In this document: positions 33,770-43,368 of the stretch, piece after piece | Position numbering within the stretch: the first letter of the stretch is position 1 | Layout: each line of letters opens with the position of its first letter | NCBI RefSeq assembly: GCF_000585335.1 | Contig: NZ_KK073872.1 | Span: 1,293,283-1,357,282, forward strand | Origin: Cloacibacillus evryensis DSM 19522 | Lineage (GTDB): Bacteria; Synergistota; Synergistia; Synergistales; Synergistaceae | Direction of reading: 5' to 3' | DNA: 64,000 bases | Program-made: the position numbers and the translations under genes | Notes under the pieces: model-generated | Told to the model about the DNA's origin: nothing | The model's database searches: none | The model's input: the letters and a program-made list of their open reading frames with translations, nothing else

Positions 33770-34789
33770 ATGATTGATTTTTTTTCGATGATCTTTAAAT
33801 ATTTCAACGCCTGGCTGCTGATGGGATTTGCGCTCGTCACGGCGATCGCGACGGAAAAGTTTTACCTGCTGTTGCTTTCGATCATGCTGAGGAAGCGGCG
33901 GTTGGAGGACGGCGCGCCCGCTGTGAGAGGGTTGCGCGCCATCTTTCGCCTGGAGATCGGGCTGCCGGAGAGCGCCTCGGTCAATATCGCCCTCTACGCT
34001 CCCGCTTTGGCGGTCGCTTCGCTGATGACGGTCTGCGCGAGCCTGCCGTACTGCACGTTTATTCCCATCATCGACAACGGCTCCGATATTATCCAGCTGG
34101 TGCAGTTCATGCTGCTTTCGGAGATATTCGCGCTTATCTCGCTTTACGCTCTCGGGTCGGGGACCGGCAACGAGATCGCCCGCAGCGAGATGCGCGGCAT
34201 GCTGCGGCTGTTGGTGCCGCTCATGGCCTGCTGCGCCTCGCTGGCCTCGTTCTTCACGAAGAACGGCCTCGACAGCGACCCCTTCAGCCTGAACTCCTTC
34301 TCCATGACCGGACACTTCGCCTCTATGTCGCAATGGGGCATATGCGGCGTCATACTCTTTGTATTCGTGATATTGAGCCAGATCCCTCACAGGAGCATCT
34401 CCGCGGGAAGCGCCCTCTTTATGCACGGTGAATCGCCTGAGTACGCGGGCGCGCCGCGGGGAATGCTGCAAATATGGTCGGTCTTCCGGGCCTTTATCGT
34501 GATCTCTCTTGTAACCTACATACTGTTCCCGTCGGATATGATCGCCACGATAAGCGAAGGGCTCGGCATTTCATGGCGCGGCCAGGCGCTTAACTTCATC
34601 ATCTTCTGGCTCGCGGTCGCAGCCGCGCGCCTCATTTTGGTGCCTGCCTGCTGGATCACGGTACAGTGCGCGGAAAACAGGCTGCCGAAGCCGATAAGGG
34701 GCAGCCTCATCCCCATTTTGACGGTGGCCGCCATGCTGCTGCTCTGGTACGAGGGCATACTTCTCTCACAGGAGGCCGCGTCGTTCTGA
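33770..34789 (+). CDS. NuoH/HyfC-like complex I subunit 1 family protein
   Basis: A 339-aa membrane protein with about eight hydrophobic helices. Its layout and the segment FRLEIGLPESASVN resemble the NuoH/HyfC/EchB family that joins the membrane arm to the redox module in complex I and group 4 hydrogenases. Conservation is limited and the redox subunits are not encoded here, so assignment is by layout plus its NuoL-like neighbour. Its stop overlaps the asparaginase start (TGATG). Confidence 0.65.
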   Translation: MIDFFSMIFKYFNAWLLMGFALVTAIATEKFYLLLLSIMLRKRRLEDGAPAVRGLRAIFRLEIGLPESASVNIALYAPALAVASLMTVCASLPYCTFIPIIDNGSDIIQLVQFMLLSEIFALISLYALGSGTGNEIARSEMRGMLRLLVPLMACCASLASFFTKNGLDSDPFSLNSFSMTGHFASMSQWGICGVILFVFVILSQIPHRSISAGSALFMHGESPEYAGAPRGMLQIWSVFRAFIVISLVTYILFPSDMIATISEGLGISWRGQALNFIIFWLAVAAARLILVPACWITVQCAENRLPKPIRGSLIPILTVAAMLLLWYEGILLSQEAASF

Positions 34790-35751
34790 TGAAAGACGTA
34801 CTGATAATTTCCACAGGGGGCACAATCGTCTCCCTGGACCACGGCAGCGGAGCCGTTCCTGACGCGGAGGCGGCGCTCGGCGTTCTGCGAAAGGCGGGGG
34901 AGTTCCTCCGCGAAAAAGGATATTCTTACAGCGTGGATCTTATTTTCGGAGACGCCGGATGCGACAGCTCAGACATTTCGCCGGCTGAATGGATGCGGCT
35001 TACGGAGAAGATAAACGAAGCCGTATCGCGGGGCGTAACGAAAATCCTCGTGATCCACGGGACCGACACCATGGCCTATACCGCCGCCTGGCTCTCACTG
35101 ACGGCCGACCCGGCCGCCGCCGTGGTGCTTACTGGCAGCCAGCGGACGCCGGAGGCCCCGGACTTTGATGGCGAAGCGAACCTCTGCGGCGCGGCCTCCC
35201 TTCTCTGTGAAACGGACTGCGGCGTATATATCCACTTTGACGGTGTAAACTATGAGGGGCCGTTCGTCCATAAAGAGGACGCCGAAGCGCTTGCCGCCTA
35301 TACGTCGACCGGGCGCGGAGCCGCGCCGCGTAATTACGGCCGCCGGATCTCCATGCCGAAAGATGGCGGCTGGCGCAGAGCCGCCGGAGAGATGGAGCTT
35401 GTCGTTCTGCACCCGGCCGCTTTGCCGCATTTTGAACCACGAAAGATAATCATCCTCGCCGGATATGGCGCCGGAAACATGCCGCAGCGGCTGCACCGCC
35501 TGATGGCTGAAGTATTTCCGGACGACGGGCGCAGGCCGCTTGTCATCGCCGCGAGTTCCTGCGCGCGCGGCAGGAAGAACCCGTCCTTTTACGGCGGCGT
35601 CGGCATCGCGGAGCTCGCGAAAAATAAATTTACCGTTTTTAGCCAGGGAAGCTATTCCCTTGAGTTCCTTATTGCATTATCATATCTCTCATTATTGATA
35701 TCTCCGGAATCTCCGGAGAATATTTTGCATTTATATCTTGAAAAACTTTAA
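34789..35751 (+). CDS. L-asparaginase/glutaminase family protein
   Basis: A 320-aa asparaginase: the first catalytic Thr is in ISTGGTIVS near residue 10, and the second motif is ILVIHGTDTMAYTA near 86, with the Thr-Asp pair intact. LTGSQRTPEAPDFDGEANL follows as in type I/II enzymes. It hydrolyses asparagine (and perhaps glutamine) to the acid and ammonia. No signal peptide is present, so it should be cytoplasmic. The ATG overlaps the NuoH-like stop; GGAGG is 13 nt upstream. It precedes glnS. Confidence 0.88.
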   Translation: MKDVLIISTGGTIVSLDHGSGAVPDAEAALGVLRKAGEFLREKGYSYSVDLIFGDAGCDSSDISPAEWMRLTEKINEAVSRGVTKILVIHGTDTMAYTAAWLSLTADPAAAVVLTGSQRTPEAPDFDGEANLCGAASLLCETDCGVYIHFDGVNYEGPFVHKEDAEALAAYTSTGRGAAPRNYGRRISMPKDGGWRRAAGEMELVVLHPAALPHFEPRKIIILAGYGAGNMPQRLHRLMAEVFPDDGRRPLVIAASSCARGRKNPSFYGGVGIAELAKNKFTVFSQGSYSLEFLIALSYLSLLISPESPENILHLYLEKL

Positions 35752-35772
35752 TAGACAATTGGAGGCGGCCTA

Positions 35773-37449
35773 ATGGCTTCAGAAAACAAAAACCAGAATT
35801 TTATCGAAGAGATAATAACCAAAGACCTCGAAAACGGCACGGTCAAAGGGGTGATCACGAGATTCCCTCCCGAGCCCAACGGTTATCTCCATATCGGGCA
35901 CGCGAAATCCATCTGTCTCAACTTTGGCATGGCGGAACAATTTGGCGGAAAATGCAATCTCCGCTTCGACGACACGAATCCCGCGAAGGAGGAGACGGAG
36001 TATGTCGAGGCGATCATGGCGGACGTCAAATGGCTCGGCTTTGACTGGGCGGAGCTGCGTTATGCCTCCGACTATTTCGAGCAGTTCTATGAGTGGGCGC
36101 TGGAGCTCATCAGGGCCGGAAAAGCTTATGTTGACGATCAGAACGCGGACGAGATCCGCGCGAACCGCGGAACGCTGACGAGGCCCGGCGTCGATTCGCC
36201 CTACAGGAACCGCGGCGTCGAGGAGAATCTCGCGCTTTTCGCGAAGATGACCGCGGGGGAATTTGAAGAGGGCAGCCACGTCCTGCGGGCGAAGATCGAC
36301 ATGGCAAGCAGCAACCTCAACCTGCGCGACCCCGTCATCTACCGCATACTCAAGCGCGAACACCACCGTACCGGCGCCAAATGGTGCGTCTACCCGATGT
36401 ATGATTTCGCGCATGGCTATGAAGACGCCATCGAAGGGGTCACCCATTCGATCTGCACGCTTGAATTTCAAGATCACCGCCCTCTTTACGACTGGTTCAT
36501 CGCCAACGTGGATGTTCCCCATGTGCCGCATCAGTATGAATTCGCGCGCCTCAACCTTACCTATACGGTGATGAGCAAACGCAAACTGCTGGAGCTTGTA
36601 TCGCTCGGCATCGTCGACGGATGGGACGATCCCCGTATGCCGACTATATCCGGCTTTCGCCGCCGCGGCTACACCGCTTCCGCCATCCGCCGCTTCTGCC
36701 GTGAGATCGGCGTCGCGAAGGCCGACAGCATGGTAGAGGTCGAACTTTTGCAGCATTGCCTCCGCGAAGAGCTCAATAAGACGGCGCGGCGCGGTATGGC
36801 CGTGCTCAAGCCGCTTAAAGTGGTGCTCGAAAACTGGCCCGAGGGCTTTGTTGACGAGCTTCCAGCCGAGAACAACCCCGAGGATGCCGGGGCCGGCAGC
36901 CGCACTGTGAAGATAGGCAAAGAGCTCTACATCGAACGGGACGACTTCATGGAAGAACCGGTGAAGGGCTTCTTCCGCCTGTCGCCCGGCAAAGAGGTGC
37001 GCCTCAAGCACGCCTACATCATCAGGTGCAATGAAGCGGTAAAAGACGCCGCCGGCAACGTCACCGAGCTGCGCTGTTCCGTCGATATGGAAAGCCGCGG
37101 CGGAGACGCGCCCGACGGACGCAAGATAAAGGGCACGCTCCACTGGGTCTGGGCCGGGGACGCCGTAAAGGCGAAGGTCAACCTTTATGGGCATCTCTTC
37201 ACCCTCCGCAATATGAACGACATGGAAGAGGGCAAGGACTACAAAGATTATCTCGACCCCCAGTCGCTTGTGGTCGCGGAGGAGGCCCTCGTCGAGCCGT
37301 CGCTCGCGCAGGCCGCGCCGCTAGACAAATTCCAGTTCCTGCGTCACGGCTACTTCTGCGCGGACAACGTCACGACGCCGGAGCGCCCCGTATTCAACCT
37401 GACGGTATCGCTGAAAGATTCCTGGGGCAGGGAGCAGAAAAAGCAGTAA
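35773..37449 (+). CDS. glnS: Glutaminyl-tRNA synthetase
   Basis: A 558-aa class I synthetase of the GlnRS type: [20 protein letters not shown] with the HIGH motif, [14 protein letters not shown], and VMSKRK as the KMSKS motif, followed by the two beta-barrel anticodon-binding domains. It charges tRNA-Gln directly, so the organism need not rely on the Glu-tRNA-Gln amidotransferase route. TTGGAGG is just upstream of the ATG. It lies between asparaginase and a convergent glutaminase gene. Confidence 0.97.
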   Translation: MASENKNQNFIEEIITKDLENGTVKGVITRFPPEPNGYLHIGHAKSICLNFGMAEQFGGKCNLRFDDTNPAKEETEYVEAIMADVKWLGFDWAELRYASDYFEQFYEWALELIRAGKAYVDDQNADEIRANRGTLTRPGVDSPYRNRGVEENLALFAKMTAGEFEEGSHVLRAKIDMASSNLNLRDPVIYRILKREHHRTGAKWCVYPMYDFAHGYEDAIEGVTHSICTLEFQDHRPLYDWFIANVDVPHVPHQYEFARLNLTYTVMSKRKLLELVSLGIVDGWDDPRMPTISGFRRRGYTASAIRRFCREIGVAKADSMVEVELLQHCLREELNKTARRGMAVLKPLKVVLENWPEGFVDELPAENNPEDAGAGSRTVKIGKELYIERDDFMEEPVKGFFRLSPGKEVRLKHAYIIRCNEAVKDAAGNVTELRCSVDMESRGGDAPDGRKIKGTLHWVWAGDAVKAKVNLYGHLFTLRNMNDMEEGKDYKDYLDPQSLVVAEEALVEPSLAQAAPLDKFQFLRHGYFCADNVTTPERPVFNLTVSLKDSWGREQKKQ

Positions 37450-37479
37450 GTTTCAGGAAAATACAAGAATAAGGGAATC

Positions 37480-37517
37480 AAGATGGGAGGCCGCAGGGTA
37501 AAGCGGCCTCCCATCTT
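37480..37517. terminator. Bidirectional hairpin between glnS and glsA
   Basis: A perfect 15-bp stem (37480-37494 with 37503-37517) with an 8-nt loop lies between convergent genes. Only two T residues end the stem and no longer T-tract follows on either strand. Confidence 0.7.
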
Positions 37518-37612
37518 GATATCGTTATCGTGTGAAGATCATCGGCGTATACCTGAGCCCGCCGGCCGTCTGCTCCGCCGAGGCGGCGGTCAAACCGAGC
37601 TTAGGGGATCCA

Positions 37613-38563
37613 TCATCTGTTATGTTTGCCGAAGCCGCGCAGGTCCAGTTTTTCGGAGAGCAGTTCAAGGGCCTTTATCCCCGCGACGGAGTTGCCCTTG
37701 GCGTCGAGCGCCGGTGAAAATACGCCGATGCCAATCCTGCCGGGAACGGCGACCAGAATGCCGCCGGAGACGCCGCTTTTGCCGGGAAGGCCGACGCGGA
37801 CGGCGAATTCCCCCGAACCGTTATATAGTCCGCAGGTACTCATCAGCCCCATGAGGGTAAAGACAGTCTCCTTTTGGATGACGCGTTCCCCCGAATGGAC
37901 CGCGACGCCTCCCGCGGCGATCATCGCGCCGATCTTAGCGAGGTCGCCGCTCGTACAGCGCAGGCTGCACAGAGCGAAATAGAAATCGAGGATGGATTCG
38001 ACGTCTCCGTGGAGAAATCCCATGCTCTTCATGAAGAAGGCCAGCGCCCTGTTCCGGTCGGCGCTGCGTTTTTCCGAGGAAAATACCCGTTCGTCAAAGC
38101 CGTTTTCCCGGCCGGTTACACTCTCCATAAAGGATAAGAGCCTCTCGACGGATTCCTCTTTGTAGGCTTTGTGGATGAGCGAGCAGACAGCGATCGCCCC
38201 CGCGTTCATGAACGGGTTGGAGGGCTTGGATGAAGTCATCTCGATACGCATGAGAGAGTTGAAGGAATCGGCGCTCGCCTCCATGCCGACATGGCGGAAG
38301 ACGTTTTCCCTGCCGAAATTCTCGATCGCGAAGGAGAGGGCGAGTATTTTTGAGATGGACTGCATGGTGAAGAACTGCTCCCTGTCGCCGGTCTCCATTA
38401 GCGAAGAATCGATGCCCTGGCAGCTAAGAGAGAAAAGTTCCGCTGACATTAGCGAGAGTTCCGGGATATAGTCCGCTACTTTTCCGTCGGCGGACATGAC
38501 CCGGGCGATATTCCCGACGCCGTTCAAAAGCTGTTCATTCAATAAATCGCACCTATTCTCCAT
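37613..38563 (-). CDS. glsA: Glutaminase A
   Basis: A 316-aa serine-dependent beta-lactamase-fold glutaminase: the catalytic Ser-x-x-Lys is in FTMQSISKILAL, and the family motifs SSKPSNPFMNAGAI and the C-terminal GKSGVSGGILVAVPG are clear. It hydrolyses glutamine to glutamate and ammonia. The ATG at 38563 with AAAGGAG ahead is chosen; the frame is open further upstream to 38698, but that part has no family similarity. It converges with glnS. Confidence 0.95.
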   Translation of the reverse strand: MENRCDLLNEQLLNGVGNIARVMSADGKVADYIPELSLMSAELFSLSCQGIDSSLMETGDREQFFTMQSISKILALSFAIENFGRENVFRHVGMEASADSFNSLMRIEMTSSKPSNPFMNAGAIAVCSLIHKAYKEESVERLLSFMESVTGRENGFDERVFSSEKRSADRNRALAFFMKSMGFLHGDVESILDFYFALCSLRCTSGDLAKIGAMIAAGGVAVHSGERVIQKETVFTLMGLMSTCGLYNGSGEFAVRVGLPGKSGVSGGILVAVPGRIGIGVFSPALDAKGNSVAGIKALELLSEKLDLRGFGKHNR

Positions 38564-38919
38564 GATCTGCTCCTTTAAACGATTTTTCCCGCGCGGTTTT
38601 GCCTGTGCGGGCCCCGCCTCGTGCCGGTTGTCCGCGGCCGATGCGAAAACATCCGCAAAAAACCCTGCCCGCACCGATGTCGGGCTTCCATACCCCATAC
38701 TACGACTTAAAAAGGATCTCCGCGAACATTATAGCAAAGGCAGCCCGTGGGGAATAGCGTTTGGAATTTATTTTATCCGACGCCATCAGCGCATGTCGGT
38801 GCGCCGCGCGCTTTGCCCCGGTGGTGAAATAATTTGATATAATAGTAAAAATAGGTATTTTAAGTGAAGCTTTTGTTGACCTGCATTGCGTGTATATTTT
38901 CCCGGAGAGGACTTTTGTC
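38564..38919. other. Intergenic region between divergent glsA and the diguanylate cyclase gene
   Basis: About 355 bp. It contains the plus-strand extended -10 element near 38835 and ribosome-binding sites at both edges. No other gene is supported; the open minus frame at 38564-38698 looks like chance extension. Confidence 0.5.
38835..38843 (+). promoter_or_regulatory. Extended -10 promoter of the diguanylate cyclase gene
   Basis: TGATATAAT is a perfect extended -10 box, without a clear -35. It is the same 9-mer as ahead of the NuoL-like gene. Confidence 0.5.
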
Positions 38920-41778
38920 ATGAAAAAAACGAGCGTTCTTATTGCATTTCTTTTTGCCGTTGTCGTCTGTGCCGCCGCGTACGCCGATATGCCGAGGACG
39001 GTGAAGGTGGGGTTCTTTCCTTCGGGGCGTTTCAACGTTTATGACTCAAGCGGGAATATGACCGGTTATAATGTGGATTATCTCGCGCATGTCGCACGCC
39101 GGGCCGGATGGAGGGTGGAGTATGTAAGGGCCGACAACTGGAGCGCGGCGCTGAAGATGTTTGAGGCGGGGAAGACCGATATCCTGGCTCCCGTACAGCT
39201 TAATCCGGAGCGCGGCAAAAGGTACGCCTTCTCGATCTATCCCAGCGGCAATACATACGGCGCGCTGATCACTCTCAGCGGCAATAAGGACATCGTTTAT
39301 GAGGATTTTAAAAAATTCGGCGAGATAAAGATCGGTTGTCTGAAAAACTATGTCCTTCGCGAAGAGTTCAAGAGTTACGCGGCCAGGAACGGCTTCGTCC
39401 CGCGTTTTGTGGATTTTCGGACCCCGCCCGCGATGTTCGCGGCGCTGGCGTCCCGGGAGGTCGACGCCGTGGCGACGAACCTTACGGCGATGACCGGCAG
39501 GCATAAGATGCTGGCGAAATTTTCCCCGGCGCCCTTTTACTATGTCACGCAAAAATACAACTCGGAAGTACTGCGGGAGCTGAATGAGGCTGTGATCGCG
39601 CTCAAGCTTGAGGACCCCGATCTCGAAAACAGGCTCAACCGGCATTACTACGGCTTTCAACAAACATATCCCTATTCGCGCGGCGAGCTTGATTTTATTT
39701 CCGGCGCGCCGACGCTCAATGTGGCGCTGCCGGCCGACAGCGCGCCGCTCTCCTACAAAAACAAAGAGGGCGATATGTGCGGGATAATCCCGGACATTTA
39801 CGCGCTCGTCTCGCGCGAGAGCGGCCTGCGCTTCACCTTTACCGCCATGGGGATGCCGGGAGGAGAGACCGCCGCGATAAAGGCTGGCGGCGTTGATCTC
39901 ATCGGCGCGGCTGTAAATTATAAGGGCAGCGGCGTCGACGGCGAGCTGCGCCAGACCTCTCCCTTCATGACCACTTCGACGATATTCGCCGGCAAACCCG
40001 GGCTGCGTTTCACCTCGGATTCTCGTCTTAAAATCGCCGTTGCCGACGATGTATCCCCGGCGAGCGAAAAAAATATCAGAGCCAGATATCCAAACAGCGA
40101 GATGATAAAATTCCCCTCCCCGGCGATGTGCATGGACGCCGTGAAGAACGGCGTCGCCGACGTTGCCGCCAATAACGTCTGCGTGATCGGCGCGCTCCTT
40201 CAGCGGCCGAAGTACGGCGGCATCGTCACGATCTCCACCACCGCCGCGGAGGAGCAGCTGACGATGGCCGCGGCGGCCGAGAGCGACCCCCGGCTGTTGT
40301 CCATCCTCGACAAGACGATCAAAAATTTTAACGGGCAGGCGGTGGAAAATATAATCAACGCCCACACCATCGCCAGGCCGAACGCGATAACGCTTGAAGA
40401 CCTTTTTTATAAGTATAAGACGACGATCTTTGTAATGCTGTTTTTTCTGGCCGTCTGCCTGGGGCTGCTCTGCGCCGCCTGGGAGGAAAAGAGAAAGAAT
40501 ATGCGCCTTACGGAAGAGAACGCGGCCACGCTGAAGAACATATCCAACAATATCAACGGCGGCGTGATAACGCTCTCCGAAATGGGACGCTTTTGCATAA
40601 CCTACGCCAATGACGGTTTTCTTGGCCTTGTGGGGTATTCGCGCGGGGAGTTCGATCAAAAGGGGCCGGATAAGTGTGTCGCCTACATTCATCCCGACGA
40701 CGCGGAAGAATTTTGCCGGCGCTTCGGGAAAGACAAAGAGGAGGGCGAGTGTATCTCGATGGAGCTGCGGATCATGAACGTCAACGGCAGCTTCGTCTAT
40801 ACGCTGTTCAGGGGCACGGCCGCGAAAAACGCGCACGGGGACACGATCCTTTACTGCGTGATGCTGGATATTACGGAAGAGAAGAAGATAAGCGCCAGGC
40901 TAAAATCTGAAATGGAGAGATATCAACTCGTCGTTGAGCAGTCGAACGACATTATCTTTGATATCAACGTTGAAGACCGCCGTATGCTCTGTTCGACAAA
41001 ATACAGGGAGGTCTTCGGCGGCAAAGAGCGGGACGAATACCCCGGAGATACGTTCGCCGACAGTTTTACCATCCATCCGGACGACATGCCGGTCTACGAA
41101 GAGATGCTGGAAAAACAGCGGCGCGGAGAGGGAACGCTGATCCGCAGGCTGCGTCTTCTGAACAAGAAAGGCGATTTTATCTGGTGCGACGCGCAGATAT
41201 ATTCTGTGATCAAGAACGGCGTGCCGACGCGGATCGTCGGCAAGATAACCGACGTCTCAACGGAGGTCCGCGAGCACGAGCGTCTGAAAAAACTCTCACA
41301 GAGGGACCCGCTGACCGGCCTTTACAATAAGGGCGCTTTCAAGGCGGCGGTGGAGACTGTGCTTGAGAACAGCCGCGACATTGGCGGCGCCGTCTTTTTC
41401 ATGGATTTGGACAATTTCAAGAGATACAACGACACCTTCGGCCATATGGCGGGCGACGACCTGCTCCGCGAAACCGGGCAAAAGCTCAACTCGCTGTTTC
41501 GCAAGGACGACGTGATCGGCAGATTCGGCGGAGACGAATTCTGCGTCTTTATGACCTCGGCGCCTCGGGGCGTTGTGGAAAAGAAGGCTCAGGAGATGCT
41601 GGAGGCGCTTGTCGCCGGGCAAGCGGCCCCCGACGGCAGGGAGATAAAGATTACCGTCAGCATAGGGGCGGCCTTAGTTTCGCGCGACGGCAGGGATTAC
41701 GACCTCCTGATGGAGAAGGCCGACACCGCGCTCTACCGCGCAAAAGAACTGGGTAAGAACAACTACGTGTTGGTCTGA
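38920..41778 (+). CDS. Diguanylate cyclase with two substrate-binding sensor domains and two PAS domains
   Basis: A 952-aa membrane signalling protein that should make cyclic di-GMP. Order: signal/anchor (1-24), two tandem periplasmic solute-binding (SBP_bac_3-type) domains (about 30-245 and 260-490), one membrane helix (about 501-521), two PAS domains (about 545-655 and 665-775), and a GGDEF domain. The active site is intact (RFGGDEF, 867-873), and an inhibitory I-site RKDD lies 5 residues before GGDEF. The sensors resemble amino-acid-binding proteins, so it may report external nutrients. The ATG has GGAGAGGA 9 nt upstream. Confidence 0.92.
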   Translation: MKKTSVLIAFLFAVVVCAAAYADMPRTVKVGFFPSGRFNVYDSSGNMTGYNVDYLAHVARRAGWRVEYVRADNWSAALKMFEAGKTDILAPVQLNPERGKRYAFSIYPSGNTYGALITLSGNKDIVYEDFKKFGEIKIGCLKNYVLREEFKSYAARNGFVPRFVDFRTPPAMFAALASREVDAVATNLTAMTGRHKMLAKFSPAPFYYVTQKYNSEVLRELNEAVIALKLEDPDLENRLNRHYYGFQQTYPYSRGELDFISGAPTLNVALPADSAPLSYKNKEGDMCGIIPDIYALVSRESGLRFTFTAMGMPGGETAAIKAGGVDLIGAAVNYKGSGVDGELRQTSPFMTTSTIFAGKPGLRFTSDSRLKIAVADDVSPASEKNIRARYPNSEMIKFPSPAMCMDAVKNGVADVAANNVCVIGALLQRPKYGGIVTISTTAAEEQLTMAAAAESDPRLLSILDKTIKNFNGQAVENIINAHTIARPNAITLEDLFYKYKTTIFVMLFFLAVCLGLLCAAWEEKRKNMRLTEENAATLKNISNNINGGVITLSEMGRFCITYANDGFLGLVGYSRGEFDQKGPDKCVAYIHPDDAEEFCRRFGKDKEEGECISMELRIMNVNGSFVYTLFRGTAAKNAHGDTILYCVMLDITEEKKISARLKSEMERYQLVVEQSNDIIFDINVEDRRMLCSTKYREVFGGKERDEYPGDTFADSFTIHPDDMPVYEEMLEKQRRGEGTLIRRLRLLNKKGDFIWCDAQIYSVIKNGVPTRIVGKITDVSTEVREHERLKKLSQRDPLTGLYNKGAFKAAVETVLENSRDIGGAVFFMDLDNFKRYNDTFGHMAGDDLLRETGQKLNSLFRKDDVIGRFGGDEFCVFMTSAPRGVVEKKAQEMLEALVAGQAAPDGREIKITVSIGAALVSRDGRDYDLLMEKADTALYRAKELGKNNYVLV

Positions 41779-41817
41779 CCGGGGCGTTCCGCGGGCGCCG
41801 TATGCTGGCGATGATTC

Positions 41818-41852
41818 AGAGGGGCCTCCAAATTCACGGGAGGCCCCTCTTT
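41818..41852 (+). terminator. Terminator hairpin between the diguanylate cyclase gene and gltX
   Basis: A perfect 12-bp stem (41818-41829 with 41839-41850) with a 9-nt loop. Only TT follows. It sits between convergent genes and may serve both strands. Confidence 0.75.
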
Positions 41853-41866
41853 AGATCGTTATAGGA

Positions 41867-43207
41867 TCAAACCAGGCCGTAGAACTCAAGTCTCTTTTTT
41901 GTCTCTTCTTTTCCGAGCTGGCTTGCCACTTCGAATACTCCGGGGCTGACCTTGCGGCCTGTGAGGGCCCAGCGCATCGGCGTCGCGGATTCCTTCATCG
42001 AGCTCTCGTTGGCGGCGAATATCTCCTGCGCCCGCTCGTGGAGGTGTTCCGGCGTGCCGTCGCCCCAGGCGCCGAGAAGCTCGCCGTAAATTTTTCTGAG
42101 CTTCGGGCGCAGCTCTTCTTTGATATCGCCGCCGTCGTAACGTTCCCGCACTTTGGCGAAGTCGAGGAAATAGTCGCTGTATTCGGCGACCTGTATCGTC
42201 GTCTGGCCGCGTCCGCCCATTGTCTTGAGCGAGGCGGCGAGGTAGCCGTCGCCGAATTTATCGACGGGCAGGCCCATCCGTACCCAGAAGGGACGTATCA
42301 CCTCAAGCAGCTTTCCCGGCGCCATGCGCTTCATCTGCTCCTGGTTTATGTGGTTGAGCTTGTCGATGTCGAGCACAGCCGGTTTTCTCGTGACGTTTTT
42401 GATGTCGAAGAGCTCCACCGCCTCTTCGCGGGAGAAGACCTCCTCGCCGCTTCTCGGCGACCAGCCGAGCAGCGCGAGGAAGTTGAATACGCCGTCGGGA
42501 AGGTAGCCCATGTCGTTGTATTCAAAGACGCTTGTCGCCCCCTGGCGTTTAGAGAGTTTTTTCTTGTCTTTGCCGAGGATCATCGGCAGATGCGCGAAGC
42601 CCGGGGCCGCAAAGCCGAGGGCGTCGTAGATGAGGAGCTGCTTAGGCGTGTTGATCACATGATCCTCTCCGCGGATGACCATGTTTATCCCCATCGTGTA
42701 GTCGTCGATGACGACGGCATAGTTGTAGGTCGGCATGCCGTCGCGTTTCATAATGACGATGTCCTTTATCGTGCCGTCCTGGTTGACGGAGGCGTTCTCG
42801 CTTTCTACGTCGATATCTCCGTAGACCTCGTCGTGGAAGTGAATATGCTTGCCGGGCTGTATTTTGAAGAAGACGGCGCCGTCCTGTTCGTAGGCTTTGC
42901 CCTCGTCCAGCAGCCGGTCGGCGTATTTTTTATAGAGGTGCATACGTTCTGACTGGCGGTAGGGGCCGTAGTCGCCGCCCCTGTCCGGCCCTTCGTCCCA
43001 GTCGAGCCCCATCCAGCGCATACCGTCAAGGATGCTCTGCTCGTATTCCTTCGTCGAGCGCTCCATGTCGGTATCCTCGATACGAAGGACGAAGGTCCCG
43101 CCGGTGCGGCGCGCGAGCAGCCAGTTGAAGAGCGCGGTATGCGCTCCGCCGATGTGGAGCGATCCTGTCGGGCTCGGCGCGAATCTTACTCTTACCTTAT
43201 CGGTCAT
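41867..43207 (-). CDS. gltX: Glutamyl-tRNA synthetase
   Basis: A 446-aa class I synthetase with FAPSPTGSLHIGGAHTALFNW (HIGH-type motif at the N-terminus), RIEDTD, and KKLSKRQGA (KMSKS-type motif), then the helical anticodon-binding domain. It charges tRNA-Glu. GGGGAGG is upstream of the ATG. It is divergent from polA. With glnS also present in the window, glutamate and glutamine charging enzymes lie within 8 kb. Confidence 0.96.
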   Translation of the reverse strand: MTDKVRVRFAPSPTGSLHIGGAHTALFNWLLARRTGGTFVLRIEDTDMERSTKEYEQSILDGMRWMGLDWDEGPDRGGDYGPYRQSERMHLYKKYADRLLDEGKAYEQDGAVFFKIQPGKHIHFHDEVYGDIDVESENASVNQDGTIKDIVIMKRDGMPTYNYAVVIDDYTMGINMVIRGEDHVINTPKQLLIYDALGFAAPGFAHLPMILGKDKKKLSKRQGATSVFEYNDMGYLPDGVFNFLALLGWSPRSGEEVFSREEAVELFDIKNVTRKPAVLDIDKLNHINQEQMKRMAPGKLLEVIRPFWVRMGLPVDKFGDGYLAASLKTMGGRGQTTIQVAEYSDYFLDFAKVRERYDGGDIKEELRPKLRKIYGELLGAWGDGTPEHLHERAQEIFAANESSMKESATPMRWALTGRKVSPGVFEVASQLGKEETKKRLEFYGLV

Positions 43208-43368
43208 TTATTTTTCCTCCCCAGAATTTTTACATATTTTATGCGGCGGCAACAAGAACAATTCCTTTAAAATGGTCTTTGGAGTATTATAGACGAACCG
43301 CCGGAGCGGCGTACAGACTTATTGCCACAGCTAACTATTATATCCTAAAGACAGCGAGGATGGGCTAC

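Noticed and set aside
38564-38698. N-terminal extension of glutaminase (upstream in-frame start)
   Set aside because: AAAGGAG lies directly before ATG 38563 and the added 45 residues have no glutaminase similarity.
43208-43368. T-box riboswitch ahead of gltX, or ahead of glnS at 35752-35772
   Set aside because: The leaders are too short or lack the specifier stem and the conserved T-box sequence.
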